64,000 nucleotides of DNA from Streptomyces diacarni (GTDB lineage Bacteria; Actinomycetota; Actinomycetes; Streptomycetales; Streptomycetaceae). Each line of letters opens with the position of its first letter. Positions within the stretch are counted from its first letter, which is position 1. The notes beneath the pieces were generated by a model. It was not told where the DNA came from, did not search any database, and was given only the letters and a program-made list of their open reading frames with translations. The translations under genes were made by a program, and so were the position numbers. The stretch lies in NCBI RefSeq assembly GCF_003323715.1, contig NZ_QOIN01000046.1, positions 1 to 64,000 on the forward strand, read 5' to 3'. Shown one piece after another: positions 41,209-51,400 of this stretch.

Positions 41209-44200
41209 ATGGCCGATGACAACAAGGACGACGACACTTCGCCCGCGGACTACTGGTTGCAGGCCGTCGAGCTCTTCACGGGGTACAAGGCGGATGCCAG
41301 GAGCACCCTCTTCGACGAACTCGTCGGCAACGACGGCATCAAGCAGATGCGGGTCGAGATATCCAAGCAGAAGAGCGTCGAGTCCATCGACGCCTCCGAC
41401 TTCAACTGGATGTCGGAGAACGCGGGCTGGGACATCCAGAACACCGACTTCGTCATTCCCTTCTACACGTCGGGCGGGGGCTCGGGCGCCACCTACTACA
41501 AGGCGCGCATCACCCTGATCGGTTCCACGGGTCACATGCCGTCGGGTGGCGAGCACGTGGGAGGTGAGATCCAGAGCGCTTACGGCCAGGAGCTGGACGA
41601 CGGTCACTTCAAACCGACCGACGACGGAGTGGTCTGGAACAACTTCAAACTGACCAAGTACTCCTACGGTACGGGTCGGGCGCTGCAAGCCCTGTTGGAG
41701 AACAACGACGGGAGCATCGGTTTCGCCTGGGGCGGCGAGGATCCCATCGGCCCCGACAAGGGCGTCCGGCTGAAGTCGTTCGACATGGTGGGGGACGCCT
41801 TCGACCGGGTGGCCAAGTTCATGTGGGACAGCAAGGTCACCATGGACGAGTGGCAGAACCGCGTGGGCAGCGAGCAGAACGACGCGTGGCTGGGGCAGGC
41901 GGCCGGCGTCTTCTGGGACCTCATCCATGAGCTCCGGCGGCGCTACGACAACTACGTCGAGGACATGGGGGCCGAGAACGGCGGTGTGTCGAAGCCCGGC
42001 ACCGAGCTCCGGGCGGCGGGCGAGGCTCTCCGAACACAGGCCAAGAACCTCTACGACAAGTGGGACTACTGGAACGTCTACGAGGGCAACCCGCTGCGGT
42101 GGCTCGTCGACCTCCTGTCGGAGATCGCCTCGAAAACCTGGGACAACAACCTGACCCAGCTCGACGCCGACTACGTGCCTGGCTACGGCCCCTACGCCGT
42201 CGGCCACTGGGACTACACCCCGAAGGGCGGCTTCACCTCCGAGGCCACGGACGCGAACGGCAGGACGTACGGCGACCTGTCGGAGTACTCCACCTGGAAG
42301 GCGGTGAGTGAAGAAGCGGTCAAACGGTGGAACGACTCCGTCGAGGAAAAGCTGGTCGGCCCCGCCGAGCTCGCGCTGCGCAACCTGTCCAACGCGTGGG
42401 GTGCCTCGCAATTCAACCTCGGCTCCATCAGCACCAAGGGGGACTCGGGGATCGAGGAGTCCTTCAAGGAGGACCAGGCCGCCAAGGAGAAGAAGGACGC
42501 CGAGGACAAGGCCGCCGCGGACAAGGCGGCGGCGGACGCCAAGTACGAGAAGGACAAGAAGGAGGCCGAGGCCAAGGCGGCCGCGGACAAGGCGGCGGCG
42601 GACGCCAAGTACGAGAAGGACAAGAAGGAGGCCGAGGCCAAGGCCGCCAAGGAGAAGGCGGAGGCCGAGGCCAAGTACGAGAAGGAGAAGAAGGAGGCCG
42701 AGGCCAAGGCGGCCAAGGAGAAGGCGGAGGCCGAGGCCGAGCGGGAGGAGCAGAAGGCCGAGGCCGAGGCGTACCGCGAGGAGCAGGAGGCCAAGGCCGA
42801 GAAGGAGAAGAAGGAGGCCGAGGCCGAGCAGGCGCAGCAGGAGGCCAAACAGGAGCAGATCCGCAAGGAGCAGGAGGCCAAACAAGAGCAGATCCGCGCC
42901 GAGCAGGAGGCCAAGCAGGAGGAGGCTCAGCACAAGCAGGAGGAGGCGCAGAAAGAGGCCCGGGCCTTCCAGATCCAGCAGGCCAATCAGCAGAAGGCCG
43001 AGCGGGACAGGCGGGAGAAGGAACAGGAGAAGAAGCAGGCGGAGGCGGAGGCCAAGCAGGAGCAGATCCGCGCCGAGCAGGAGGCCAAGCAGGAGGAGGC
43101 TCAGAAGAAGCAGGAGCAGATCCGCGCCGAGCAGGAGCGCGAGCAGGACGAGGCGGAGAAGAAGCAGGAGGAGATCCGCCGGCAGCAGGAGGCCAAGCAG
43201 GAGCAGAAGGAGAAGGAGGCCGAGGCCGAACGGGCGGAGCAGGAGGCCAAGCAGGAGGAGTACCGCAAGGAGCAGGAGGCCAAGCAGGAAGAGGTCCGCG
43301 CCGAGCAGAAGGCGGAACGGGAGGAGGCGGAGAAGAAGCAGGAGCAGATCCGCGCCGAGCAGGAGGCCAAGCAGGAGGAGATCCGCGCCGAGCAGGAGGC
43401 CAAGCAGGAGGAGGCTCAGCAGAAGCAGGACGAGTACCGGCAACAGCAGCAGCAGCTCAGTCACCAGCTCAACGGCGGCGATCTGGGGCAGCGGCACCTC
43501 AGCCCCGACATCTCCGGGCCGGTCAACGGCAACGACTCGCTGACCAACCCCGACGGCAGCGTCTCCCATCTTGACTCCCAGGACCGGGTCGTCACGGAGT
43601 TCCCGGACGGCAGCAAGTCCGTCGTGGACCCGGACACCCAGATGTCCACGGTCACCAGGCCGGACGGCAGTTCGTACTCCGGCCCGCTCAACGCGGGCGA
43701 CTCGCTGACCAACCCCGACGGCAGCACCACCCACCTGGACCAGCAGGGCCAGGTCGTCACCGAATACCCCGACGGCAGCGTCTCGCGGGTGGACCCGGAC
43801 ACCGGCGCCACCTCGATCACCAACTCTGACGGCACGACGACCACGGGCTACCTCAACGGCCCCGACAGCGCCTCCCCGGGCTCCCACCAGCTGAACGGCG
43901 GCGGCCACCAGGGCTCCCTGGGCACCCCCTCCTACGACTACGGCGACCCCTCCTACGAGGAGGAGCTGTACGACGACTCGCCCTACAAGGAGCCGTCGCT
44001 GGCCGGCGCGTCCGGCGGCGGATCGGGCGACGCGGCGGACGCGGGGCGCGGCACGCCGCTGAACAGCGGCCCGATGCCGGGCGGAGGCGCGGGCGGCATG
44101 CCGATGGGTGGTATGCCGATGGGCGGCATGGGTGGTATGGGCGGTATGGGGGGCGGCAAGGGGAACGACGGGCCCTCGGAGCGCGTGCGCAACGTCATCG

Positions 44201-44448
44201 ACACGGGCGACGTGGTCAGCAACCGCCGCCCCGGCGCACCGGGGCGCGGCAAGGGCGGGTACGAGGAACGGCAGACCGTCAGCACGAGTGGCGCCAACCC
44301 GTACCTGCCGGCGATGGGGGGCGGCCGGGGGGCACCGGGACAGACGGAGACCGAGAGCGGCGACCGTGACCGCGAGGTCTGGGAGCCGGAGGACGACGAT
44401 GTCTGGGGCACCGACGAGGGCGGGTCACCGGCGGTGATCGGCCGCTAG
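41209..44448 (+). CDS. AAWKG-family type VII protein with long charged rod
   Basis: A 1,079-aa protein from ATG 41209. Residues 1-410 match the Streptomyces 'AAWKG' family: VELFTGYKADARSTLFDEL, ATYYKARITLIGSTGHMPSGGE, VVWNNFKLTKYSYGTGRALQ, and NDAWLGQAAGVFWDLIHEL at the AAWKG position. Residues about 420-754 are a Glu/Ala/Lys/Gln-rich charged helix that begins with three 22-residue repeats (66-bp period). Residues 770-880 hold two exact-period 55-residue 'NPDGS..HLD..G.VVTE.PDGS' repeats, then a Gly/Met/Pro-rich tail. It is probably a surface or secreted filament of the ESX system. The function is not known. Confidence 0.85.
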   Translation: MADDNKDDDTSPADYWLQAVELFTGYKADARSTLFDELVGNDGIKQMRVEISKQKSVESIDASDFNWMSENAGWDIQNTDFVIPFYTSGGGSGATYYKARITLIGSTGHMPSGGEHVGGEIQSAYGQELDDGHFKPTDDGVVWNNFKLTKYSYGTGRALQALLENNDGSIGFAWGGEDPIGPDKGVRLKSFDMVGDAFDRVAKFMWDSKVTMDEWQNRVGSEQNDAWLGQAAGVFWDLIHELRRRYDNYVEDMGAENGGVSKPGTELRAAGEALRTQAKNLYDKWDYWNVYEGNPLRWLVDLLSEIASKTWDNNLTQLDADYVPGYGPYAVGHWDYTPKGGFTSEATDANGRTYGDLSEYSTWKAVSEEAVKRWNDSVEEKLVGPAELALRNLSNAWGASQFNLGSISTKGDSGIEESFKEDQAAKEKKDAEDKAAADKAAADAKYEKDKKEAEAKAAADKAAADAKYEKDKKEAEAKAAKEKAEAEAKYEKEKKEAEAKAAKEKAEAEAEREEQKAEAEAYREEQEAKAEKEKKEAEAEQAQQEAKQEQIRKEQEAKQEQIRAEQEAKQEEAQHKQEEAQKEARAFQIQQANQQKAERDRREKEQEKKQAEAEAKQEQIRAEQEAKQEEAQKKQEQIRAEQEREQDEAEKKQEEIRRQQEAKQEQKEKEAEAERAEQEAKQEEYRKEQEAKQEEVRAEQKAEREEAEKKQEQIRAEQEAKQEEIRAEQEAKQEEAQQKQDEYRQQQQQLSHQLNGGDLGQRHLSPDISGPVNGNDSLTNPDGSVSHLDSQDRVVTEFPDGSKSVVDPDTQMSTVTRPDGSSYSGPLNAGDSLTNPDGSTTHLDQQGQVVTEYPDGSVSRVDPDTGATSITNSDGTTTTGYLNGPDSASPGSHQLNGGGHQGSLGTPSYDYGDPSYEEELYDDSPYKEPSLAGASGGGSGDAADAGRGTPLNSGPMPGGGAGGMPMGGMPMGGMGGMGGMGGGKGNDGPSERVRNVIDTGDVVSNRRPGAPGRGKGGYEERQTVSTSGANPYLPAMGGGRGAPGQTETESGDRDREVWEPEDDDVWGTDEGGSPAVIGR
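42541..42738 (+). repeat. 66-bp tandem repeats in the rod
   Basis: AAGTACGAGAAGGA recurs at 42541, 42607 and 42673, giving a 66-bp (22-codon) period that encodes KYEKDKKEAEAKAAxxKAxAxA units. The third copy is diverged. Confidence 0.85.
43516..43845 (+). repeat. 165-bp tandem repeats
   Basis: Two 165-bp units (43516-43680 and 43681-43845) encode 55-residue repeats starting GP(V/L)N; a third begins at 43846 with GYLNG. Each holds two or three 'PDGS' turns. Confidence 0.85.
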
Positions 44449-44582
44449 GTCCAGGCGCCCTCGGCGAAGCGTCTCCGCGCCGGGTGGTGCTGTCCGTTGG
44501 CGTCGCAGAACCGGCCGGGAATGGCTTTTTCGTTCCGTTGTACGACAGAATGATCGTTCCATATCTTCGAACAGGAGTTGCG

Positions 44583-45038
44583 TTGTCCGAGCCACTGCAG
44601 GAGCGCATCGCCCACGCCATGGCCGAGTTGGAGGCCACGCAGGCCGCCGTCTCGCGAGCGCAGGCGGACCTCAGCCAGGCTGCCGCGACGGTGCGCTCCA
44701 AGGACCGCGTGGTGGAGGCCACCGTCGGCTCGCAGGGCGAGTTGACGGGCCTGAAGTTCCTCGACAACAAGCACCAGAGCATGACGGGACCGCAGTTGGC
44801 CGCCTCGGTCATGGAGGCCGTCCAGCAAGGCAGGTCGCAGATGGCGCACCGGGTGATGGAGACCTTCGCGCCCTTCACCCAGCCAGGACCCGAGGGTTCG
44901 GTCCGCCGGGGACTGGACATCGACTGGAACAGTATCTTCGGATCGGCGCTGAGCGGCGAGGGCCGAACCGGCTCCGGCCGGTCGGGCCGGAACCGGTTGC
45001 GTGACGAGATCGCCGAGGACGACGAGAGCGCGGGTTGA
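44583..45038 (+). CDS. YbaB/EbfC-like protein in type VII locus
   Basis: A 151-aa protein. TTG 44583 is preceded by AGGAG at 44573-44577. An upstream start would add residues encoded by the promoter region. ERIAHAMAELEATQAAVSRAQADLSQAAATVRSKDRVVEATVGSQGELTGLKFL is the helix-then-strand pattern of YbaB/EbfC DNA-binding proteins. The C-terminus is Gly/Arg/Ser-rich. YbaB-like proteins of unknown role are common beside WXG100 genes in actinomycetes. It may form a small export partner rather than a nucleoid protein. Confidence 0.75.
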   Translation: MSEPLQERIAHAMAELEATQAAVSRAQADLSQAAATVRSKDRVVEATVGSQGELTGLKFLDNKHQSMTGPQLAASVMEAVQQGRSQMAHRVMETFAPFTQPGPEGSVRRGLDIDWNSIFGSALSGEGRTGSGRSGRNRLRDEIAEDDESAG

Positions 45039-45057
45039 GCACGGAAGGGGAGGGACA

Positions 45058-45426
45058 GTGAGCGGTTACCACAACAACTACCAGGCGGACCTGGTCGGTC
45101 TGGACCAGACGTTCCAGCAGCTCGACGGGATGGCGGGCGCACCGAAGCGGTTGCTCGACGATTTCGACCGTTCGGTGGAAGCCACCAGGTGGTGGAACGG
45201 CACGGACGACGATTTCCACGACGAGACCGAGGACCAGGACCAGCGGCAGATCGAGAGCTGCAGGAAGTTCGTCGGCTCCCTGGAGATGTTCACGGCCGGG
45301 CTCCAGTCGGCGGTGCGCAAGAGCATGGGCAGCATCGAGGGTGTCCACACCGACGTTCAGGACCAGATCCACGACGCTCAGCAGAACGCCGGCTCCTACG
45401 ACACCGGTGGTGGCGGGAAACGCTGA
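45058..45426 (+). CDS. WXG100-type protein paired with giant effector
   Basis: A 122-aa helical protein from GTG 45058 with GGGGAGGGAC upstream. The turn is EATRWWNGTDDDFHDE (W-N-G), followed by a second helix with CRKFVGSLEMFTAGLQSAVRKSM and a Gly-rich tail. Its TGA is immediately followed by the ATG of the giant gene with no gap, so translation is coupled. It probably binds the WXG100-like head of the giant protein and brings it to EccC. Confidence 0.85.
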   Translation: MSGYHNNYQADLVGLDQTFQQLDGMAGAPKRLLDDFDRSVEATRWWNGTDDDFHDETEDQDQRQIESCRKFVGSLEMFTAGLQSAVRKSMGSIEGVHTDVQDQIHDAQQNAGSYDTGGGGKR

Positions 45427-48400
45427 ATGTACGACATCGAGTATCCCGAAGAGGTCAGCACGATGCTCTTCGTCCTGCTCGGCGCGAAGCCGCTGCAGGC
45501 GAAGGCGGGTCTCGCCTGGGATAGTCGCAACGGTTACACCGATCTCGCCGCAGGACTCCGCGATCTCCGGCAGGAGATGCTCGACGCGATCGAACAGGGC
45601 AAGCGGTACCTCCCGCCGAACGTCGCCGACGCCTATGAGCAGGCCCTGTCCGGGCTGGTGCACCGGCACGGGAACGACACTCTCGAGCAGTTCATCGGCC
45701 AGCTGGAGAAGTACACCGCCGACCGGGGCCAGGCGTCCATCCAGATCCAGCAGTCCCACTTCGAGATCATCATGGAAGTCCTCTTCCTGATCGCGGAGTT
45801 GGCGATTCTGGCTGCGGTCGCCGCGTTCACCGGCGGGGCCTCGGTCTCGGAGATGATCCTGGCCCGGATGCGGTCCAGGCTGGCGATCCTCATGACGATC
45901 GACCGGCTGCTGCGTTACGTCCAGGCATTCCCCTCGCTGTCCGAGGCACTGGAAGAGGCCATCCAGAACCTGGCCTCCCAGCTTCTGTCGATGACCATCA
46001 ACCCGCCCACGCAGCAGCCCGACGGCGGTGTCGACTGGAGTCAGGTCGGCCTCTCGGCGGCGGTCGGCGGGCTGGCCGGATTCCTCATCGGCCACTTCCG
46101 CACCTGGGCGTTCAACCTCAAGAACAGCCTGTCGAACCTCTTCAACAACAACTTCGGCAAGGACATCTTCGGCAAGTTCGAAATCAACTTCAAGAACCCG
46201 TTCACCAAGCAGAACGGGAACAACACGCTGTTCGACGTCCCCACGGCGTTCGTGACCGAGGGCTTCGGCGAGACGATCGCCGTGGCGATCGTGCTGCAGA
46301 AGTGGGACTGGACGTCGCTGGCCGGAGCCGGCCTCAGCGGGATCTCCGAACTCTTCATGCATCAGCCAGTGGGGCAGTTCTCCGGCGGCCTCCACTCCAA
46401 GCTCTTCCCGGACGGCAACGTTTTCACCGAGTTCCAGAAGAACTCGACCAAGATCCTGATCGAGCGGCTCAACAGGGAGATGGGCAACGGCCCCGGCAGT
46501 GGTGCGGGCCCAGGACCGACGGCGTTCACCCCGGCACCCGCTGCGCCGACCCCGGTGGTGGGCAACTCGCCCACCCCGCCGCCACCCGCGCCCACGCCAC
46601 CCGTGCCCACCCCGCCGCCCGTCACCAGCAGCGATCTCGACGGCACGGCCGACAGCGTCTACGACTCGGACGGCTCGCAGACCTCGTCCCGGCCGCCGAG
46701 CGTCTTCGACGACTCGGACACCGAGTCGCTCTCGGACACCAGCTCCCTGTACTCCAACGACGCGGACGCGTCCGCGTCGACCCTGCCGAACGGAACGTCC
46801 CTGCCCGGCGGCGCGGCCAGCCACCTCAAGTCCCCGGACTACCTCAAGGACCCGGCCTCCCTGAACGCGCCGGGGACGCAGGACGACGCGTGGGGACTGA
46901 ACGAAACGGACCTCACGCTGCCGGACGAGTCGGCCGGCGGTCTCCCGCCGACGTCGAAGACGGTACCTTCCGCGGTCTCCGACACCGGGACGAACGGCCT
47001 GAAGGCCCCGGGCTCCCTGCCCAACCCCGGCGCTCTCAACACGCCCGGCGGTTCCCACGCACCCGGCGGGCTCGGCAACCCCTCCTCCGCGCCCACCGTC
47101 TCGCGGCAGGACGCGGGACGCACCGACACCGACCAGTCCGATGCCGGGCAGTACAACGGCGCACCGGAATCGCGGGAAGCCGACTCCTCCCAGGGCGCCC
47201 ACGGCACCACCCCGCACACCCCCGTGGCCAACACCCCCGGCGAGACGCGCCGGTCCGACATCGGCCAGGCCCGCACCGCGTACGAGGACGCGCTCACCAC
47301 GTACGCCGACGCCACCCGCGCCGTCGACGAGCTGGCGGGCGGCACCGACACCACCACCGTGCTCGCCGAGGCCCAGGCACGGGCCCAGCAGGCGCACGGC
47401 AACCTGCTCGACGCCACGGCCCGGTTGCGCGACCTCGGCGTCACACCGCACGCCACGGGCCCGGACGGGACCGGCCACGCCCCGCCCCAGGTCCACCGGG
47501 ACGGCGTCCAGCGCGAGTGGATCGCGCGGCAGGTCACCATCGAGGACCTGCCGGGCACCCTGGCCCAGGACCTGGCCGAGCTGCACGGCCCGGACGCCGT
47601 CGTCACCCCGGCCGCCGCGCGGGACGCGGGCCTGGTATTGAGCCCGGAGCAGTACGCGGCGGCGCGCGACGGCGCTGCCCTGTCCGTCTCAGAGCTGGAC
47701 CCGGTCGACCAGGCACGCCTGCTGATGGCGCAGCCCAGCCCCTGGCCGGTGGCGCTGGAGACCGTGGCGGCCAACGCGTCGCTGCGGATGTGGGACGCGG
47801 CGTACGCGGACTTCGCGGGCGCGGCCCTGAACACCGACGCACCCCCGGCGACCGCGCCGCGGCCCACCACGCCGAACGCCACCGCACCCGCGGGCGCGAG
47901 CCCCGCAAGCCCGCGGCCCACCCGGGCCGACGTGGACCGGGCCTGGGACACGGCCGTCGCCCTGGTGCTGCCGCCGACGCCGGCCCCCGTCCTGGCCGAC
48001 TCCCGCCATGCCGAAGCCCCCTACCGGGACGCCGTCCGGCAGGTCGCCGACCACCTGCTGACCAACGGCCCGTACGCCTCCTCGGGCGTCACGCTCGCCG
48101 GCACGCTGCGCACCTCGCTCGGTCTCGGCCCCGTCGCACCCGTCCGTGCCACGACGCCCACCGAGCTGCCGGGTCCGGACACCCCGTCGACTCCGGCCCC
48201 GCCGACCGCGACCGTCACCACCACCTCCAGCGACCTTCCGGCCGACCCGCCGCCCACTCCGGCCGGACCCGCCACCGCCACCGCGACGTCGGTCCCCGCA
48301 CCCGCACCCGCGCCGGCCACCGACACGGCCTCCCACGACGTCCCGTCCGCCGCCGGCACCGCGCCCGCACCGTCCCCGGTGAGCGTGGATCCCGTCGCCG

Positions 48401-51400
48401 ACCTGGCGTCGCGCCTGCCGGACATGCCCAAGGCCGACCGGGCCAGGGAACTGTCGCTGCTCCCGCCCGCCGACCGCGAGCGGCTGGCGTCCGACCCCGC
48501 GCTGGTCGACACGCTGCGTCAAAGACTTCAGCCGGCGGATTTCGCGGAGACCGCCGCCCAGTTGATGGTGCAGATCCCCGCCGGGGTGGACCAGCCGGTC
48601 TCGTCGCGGCGCGAAGTCTCCGCCCAGGTCGCGCGCATGCTGCGCGACCCCGCGGTGGCGGCGAAGCTGCTGACGGACGGCGCGCGCGTGGCCGTGGTGC
48701 CGAAGGGCGAGGCGCTCATCACGCTGGACCCGTTCCGCCACCTTGCGGGCACCCTGACCCCGGACGGGCGCCCGTGGGAGGAGGTGCGCGGCGCCGCGAC
48801 GCGCACGGCCGGGGTGACGGAGGAGAACCTGCTCGGCGAGGTGACCTCCGTGGCGACGGACCGGCGCTCCCACCCGGAGGGCTACTCCACGACGACCCAC
48901 GAGTTCGCCCACATCCTCCACCAGTACGGGCTGAGCGCGGACGAGAAGCAGCTCATCCACGACGCGTACCAGGCCAAGGTGGACCAGGGGGACGCCGCGG
49001 TCTGGCCGGACGGGCCGCTGCACGACCCCTCGGGCAAGCGCAAGCAGCCCAACTACTCCTCCCTCAACGAATACGAGTACTTCGCCCAGCTCACCAACGC
49101 CTATCTGGGCACCAACAAGGGCCGGGACGGGTTCACCAAGCAGCGGCGGAACAACGGGGCCGCCTGGGTGCGGCAGCACGACAAGACGCTGCTCCCCTTG
49201 CTGGAGCGGCTCTACAGCGCCGAGCCCGAGGCTGTCCACGCGCGGCCGGCGAACCAGCTCGCCGGCCCCCGGAAGGAGAACTGGGTCTTCGAGGGCTTCC
49301 GGGCGTTCTGGGACCGCGCGGAGGGCACCCACCAGCCGCAGCCCCACGAACTCGCGCCCGTTCCCGACCCCGACCCGGCGCCTGCCCCGGCGGCGCCCGC
49401 CCCGGCGGCGCCCGCCCCGAAGACGCCTGCCGCGAAGGCGCCCGCCCCGGCGGCGAGCGCGGCCGCGTTGCCCCCGCCGCCGACGAGTCAGCAGAGCTAC
49501 CAGCAGTACCTGGCGTCCGGGCTCCAGGCCCTGTTCGGGGCGGACCTGCCCTCGGACCCGGCGACGTTCCAGATGATGGTCAACTCCCTGGAGCTGGTGG
49601 ACAGGGCCCGGCAGAACGACTCCGCGTTCGCGAACGTACCGCTGGACCTGGAGCGGATCACGCGGCGGGTGCTGCACATGCCCGCCTCGGCCCCGTTCGG
49701 TTTCCAGCCGGCCTTCTCCCTCCTCCAGCTGGCGGCGAGCGCGGCACGGCGCAACCGGGCCGGAAGCCTGACGGCGATCGCGGCGTTCGGGCTGGAGAAG
49801 AGGGGCGCCCTCGGGAACACGAGAAGAGCGACCGACGCAGCCGGCCGGCCCCTCGGGCGGAACTGGATGCCGCTGCCCATCGAGGGGCTGCACCTCGACG
49901 ACGTCGCCAAGAAGATCGGGGCCGAGTGGGAGACGACCGGCGCCCCCTGGCGCGGGCGGCCGACTCACATGGTCTTCGCGGAAACGGCGGACTCCGGCCT
50001 GCTGGTGGTGCGCGACGGCCACGGCACGCCGGTGGAGGTGGACTACGAGGAGTTCGTGGAGCTCCTGGGGCACGACCCGCACCGGCCCGAGGGCGCCTCC
50101 CTGGTGCTGATGGTGCCCGGCACCACCGGTGTGCGGACGATGGACTTCGAGCGGTGGGTGGCGGACCGGCTGGGGACGCGGGTCTGGTCCACCGACGGGG
50201 ACCTGCGGCTGCAGCCCACCGACGACGGCACCGGCCGCAGGGTGCTGGTGCTGGCGCTGGCGAACGAAAAGCCGGGGCAGGAGCCGGTCGGCACGTGGCT
50301 CCCCAACGACCCGGGTCTGGTCGCCCAGGGCTCCCAGCATCAGGTGACGGCCGTCAACGGGCAGGTGTTCCCGGACAGCGACGTCCAGTCGTACCTGCTG
50401 TCCACGGTCGACGGCCAGGCGCTGACCGGACGGGCGTTCCTGGACGCACAGAACATGGCGCTCCTGGAGGACGGCCTCCGCACCGTGGCCGAGGTGGCGC
50501 ACTACACGGATCACGACGAGGGACTTCCGGCCATTCGCGCCCCGCAGGAGAGCGGGCTTCAGCTGCTGCCCCGGTCGCTGCGCGGTGCCTTCATCGCGGT
50601 CGGGCACGGGAACACGGGCCGCGCGGTGCTGCCGATACTCAGCACGGGAACCAACCACCACGTGTCTCCCGAGGAGGTCGGGAGGCTGCTCGCGCGGGAC
50701 CCGTTGCTCCGGTCGTTGCCCCCGGACGCGCCGGTGTGGCTGCTGTGGTGCGAGATGGCGATGCCCGCGGCGGGCAAGGACCGGCTGGCACACACCATCG
50801 CGGCGCAGGTACTCGCGAACGAGACCGGCCGGACCGTCTTCGCCATGGAGGCGACGACCACGGTGCATCCGGCGGAGCAGGGCATGCCGCCGCGGCTGAT
50901 CAAGTTCGACGAACTGCCCCAGCCCAAACACCGCATTCTGGAGTTCCGCCCCGATCCGCCGTGGGCGCACCTGAACGCCACGGCCGACCTGGCGGGGCTG
51001 CCGGAGAACATGCCGGACAGGACCACCCGGGCGCTGCGGTGGGTGAGGGCCACGCGGGAGGTCTACGGCGTCGACATCGACACCTCCCCGCAGCGGGCGG
51101 CTCAGTTCCGTGAGCTGATCGAGGGCTTCGGGGTGTGGGAGCGGGCCCGTGGCGACGCCCTGACCTGGACGGAGCTGCAAAAGACGCTCGCGCAGTACGC
51201 CCAGCAGCGCGGCATCGACCCGACGGCGCCGGCGACGCTGACGAGGATGCTCCGCTCGTGGAGGGCGGCCCAGCCCGCCCCTGGCCCGTCCCACCAGGCG
51301 TATGCCGCACCGGCCCAGGCGCCGCGTGCGGGGGCGCGCGCCGAGACCTCCCCGGTGCTGGCGCGGGCAGGGCTGGAGTTCGCGCCGGGGTCCACCGCGC

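Noticed and set aside
42466..43476. CRISPR or simple DNA repeat array
   Set aside because: The repetition follows codons of a charged helix. There are no conserved repeats with unique spacers.
40534..43908. Minus-strand Leu-rich frame that looks like a membrane protein
   Set aside because: The Leu-rich sequence is the complement of the Lys/Glu/Gln codons of the coiled-coil rod on the plus strand.
46302..51113. A long open frame of about 1,603 codons on the plus strand in another phase
   Set aside because: It is an overlapping shadow of the giant gene. Its translation is Arg/Pro/Gly/Ala-rich without motifs, and third-position G+C supports the frame starting at 45427.
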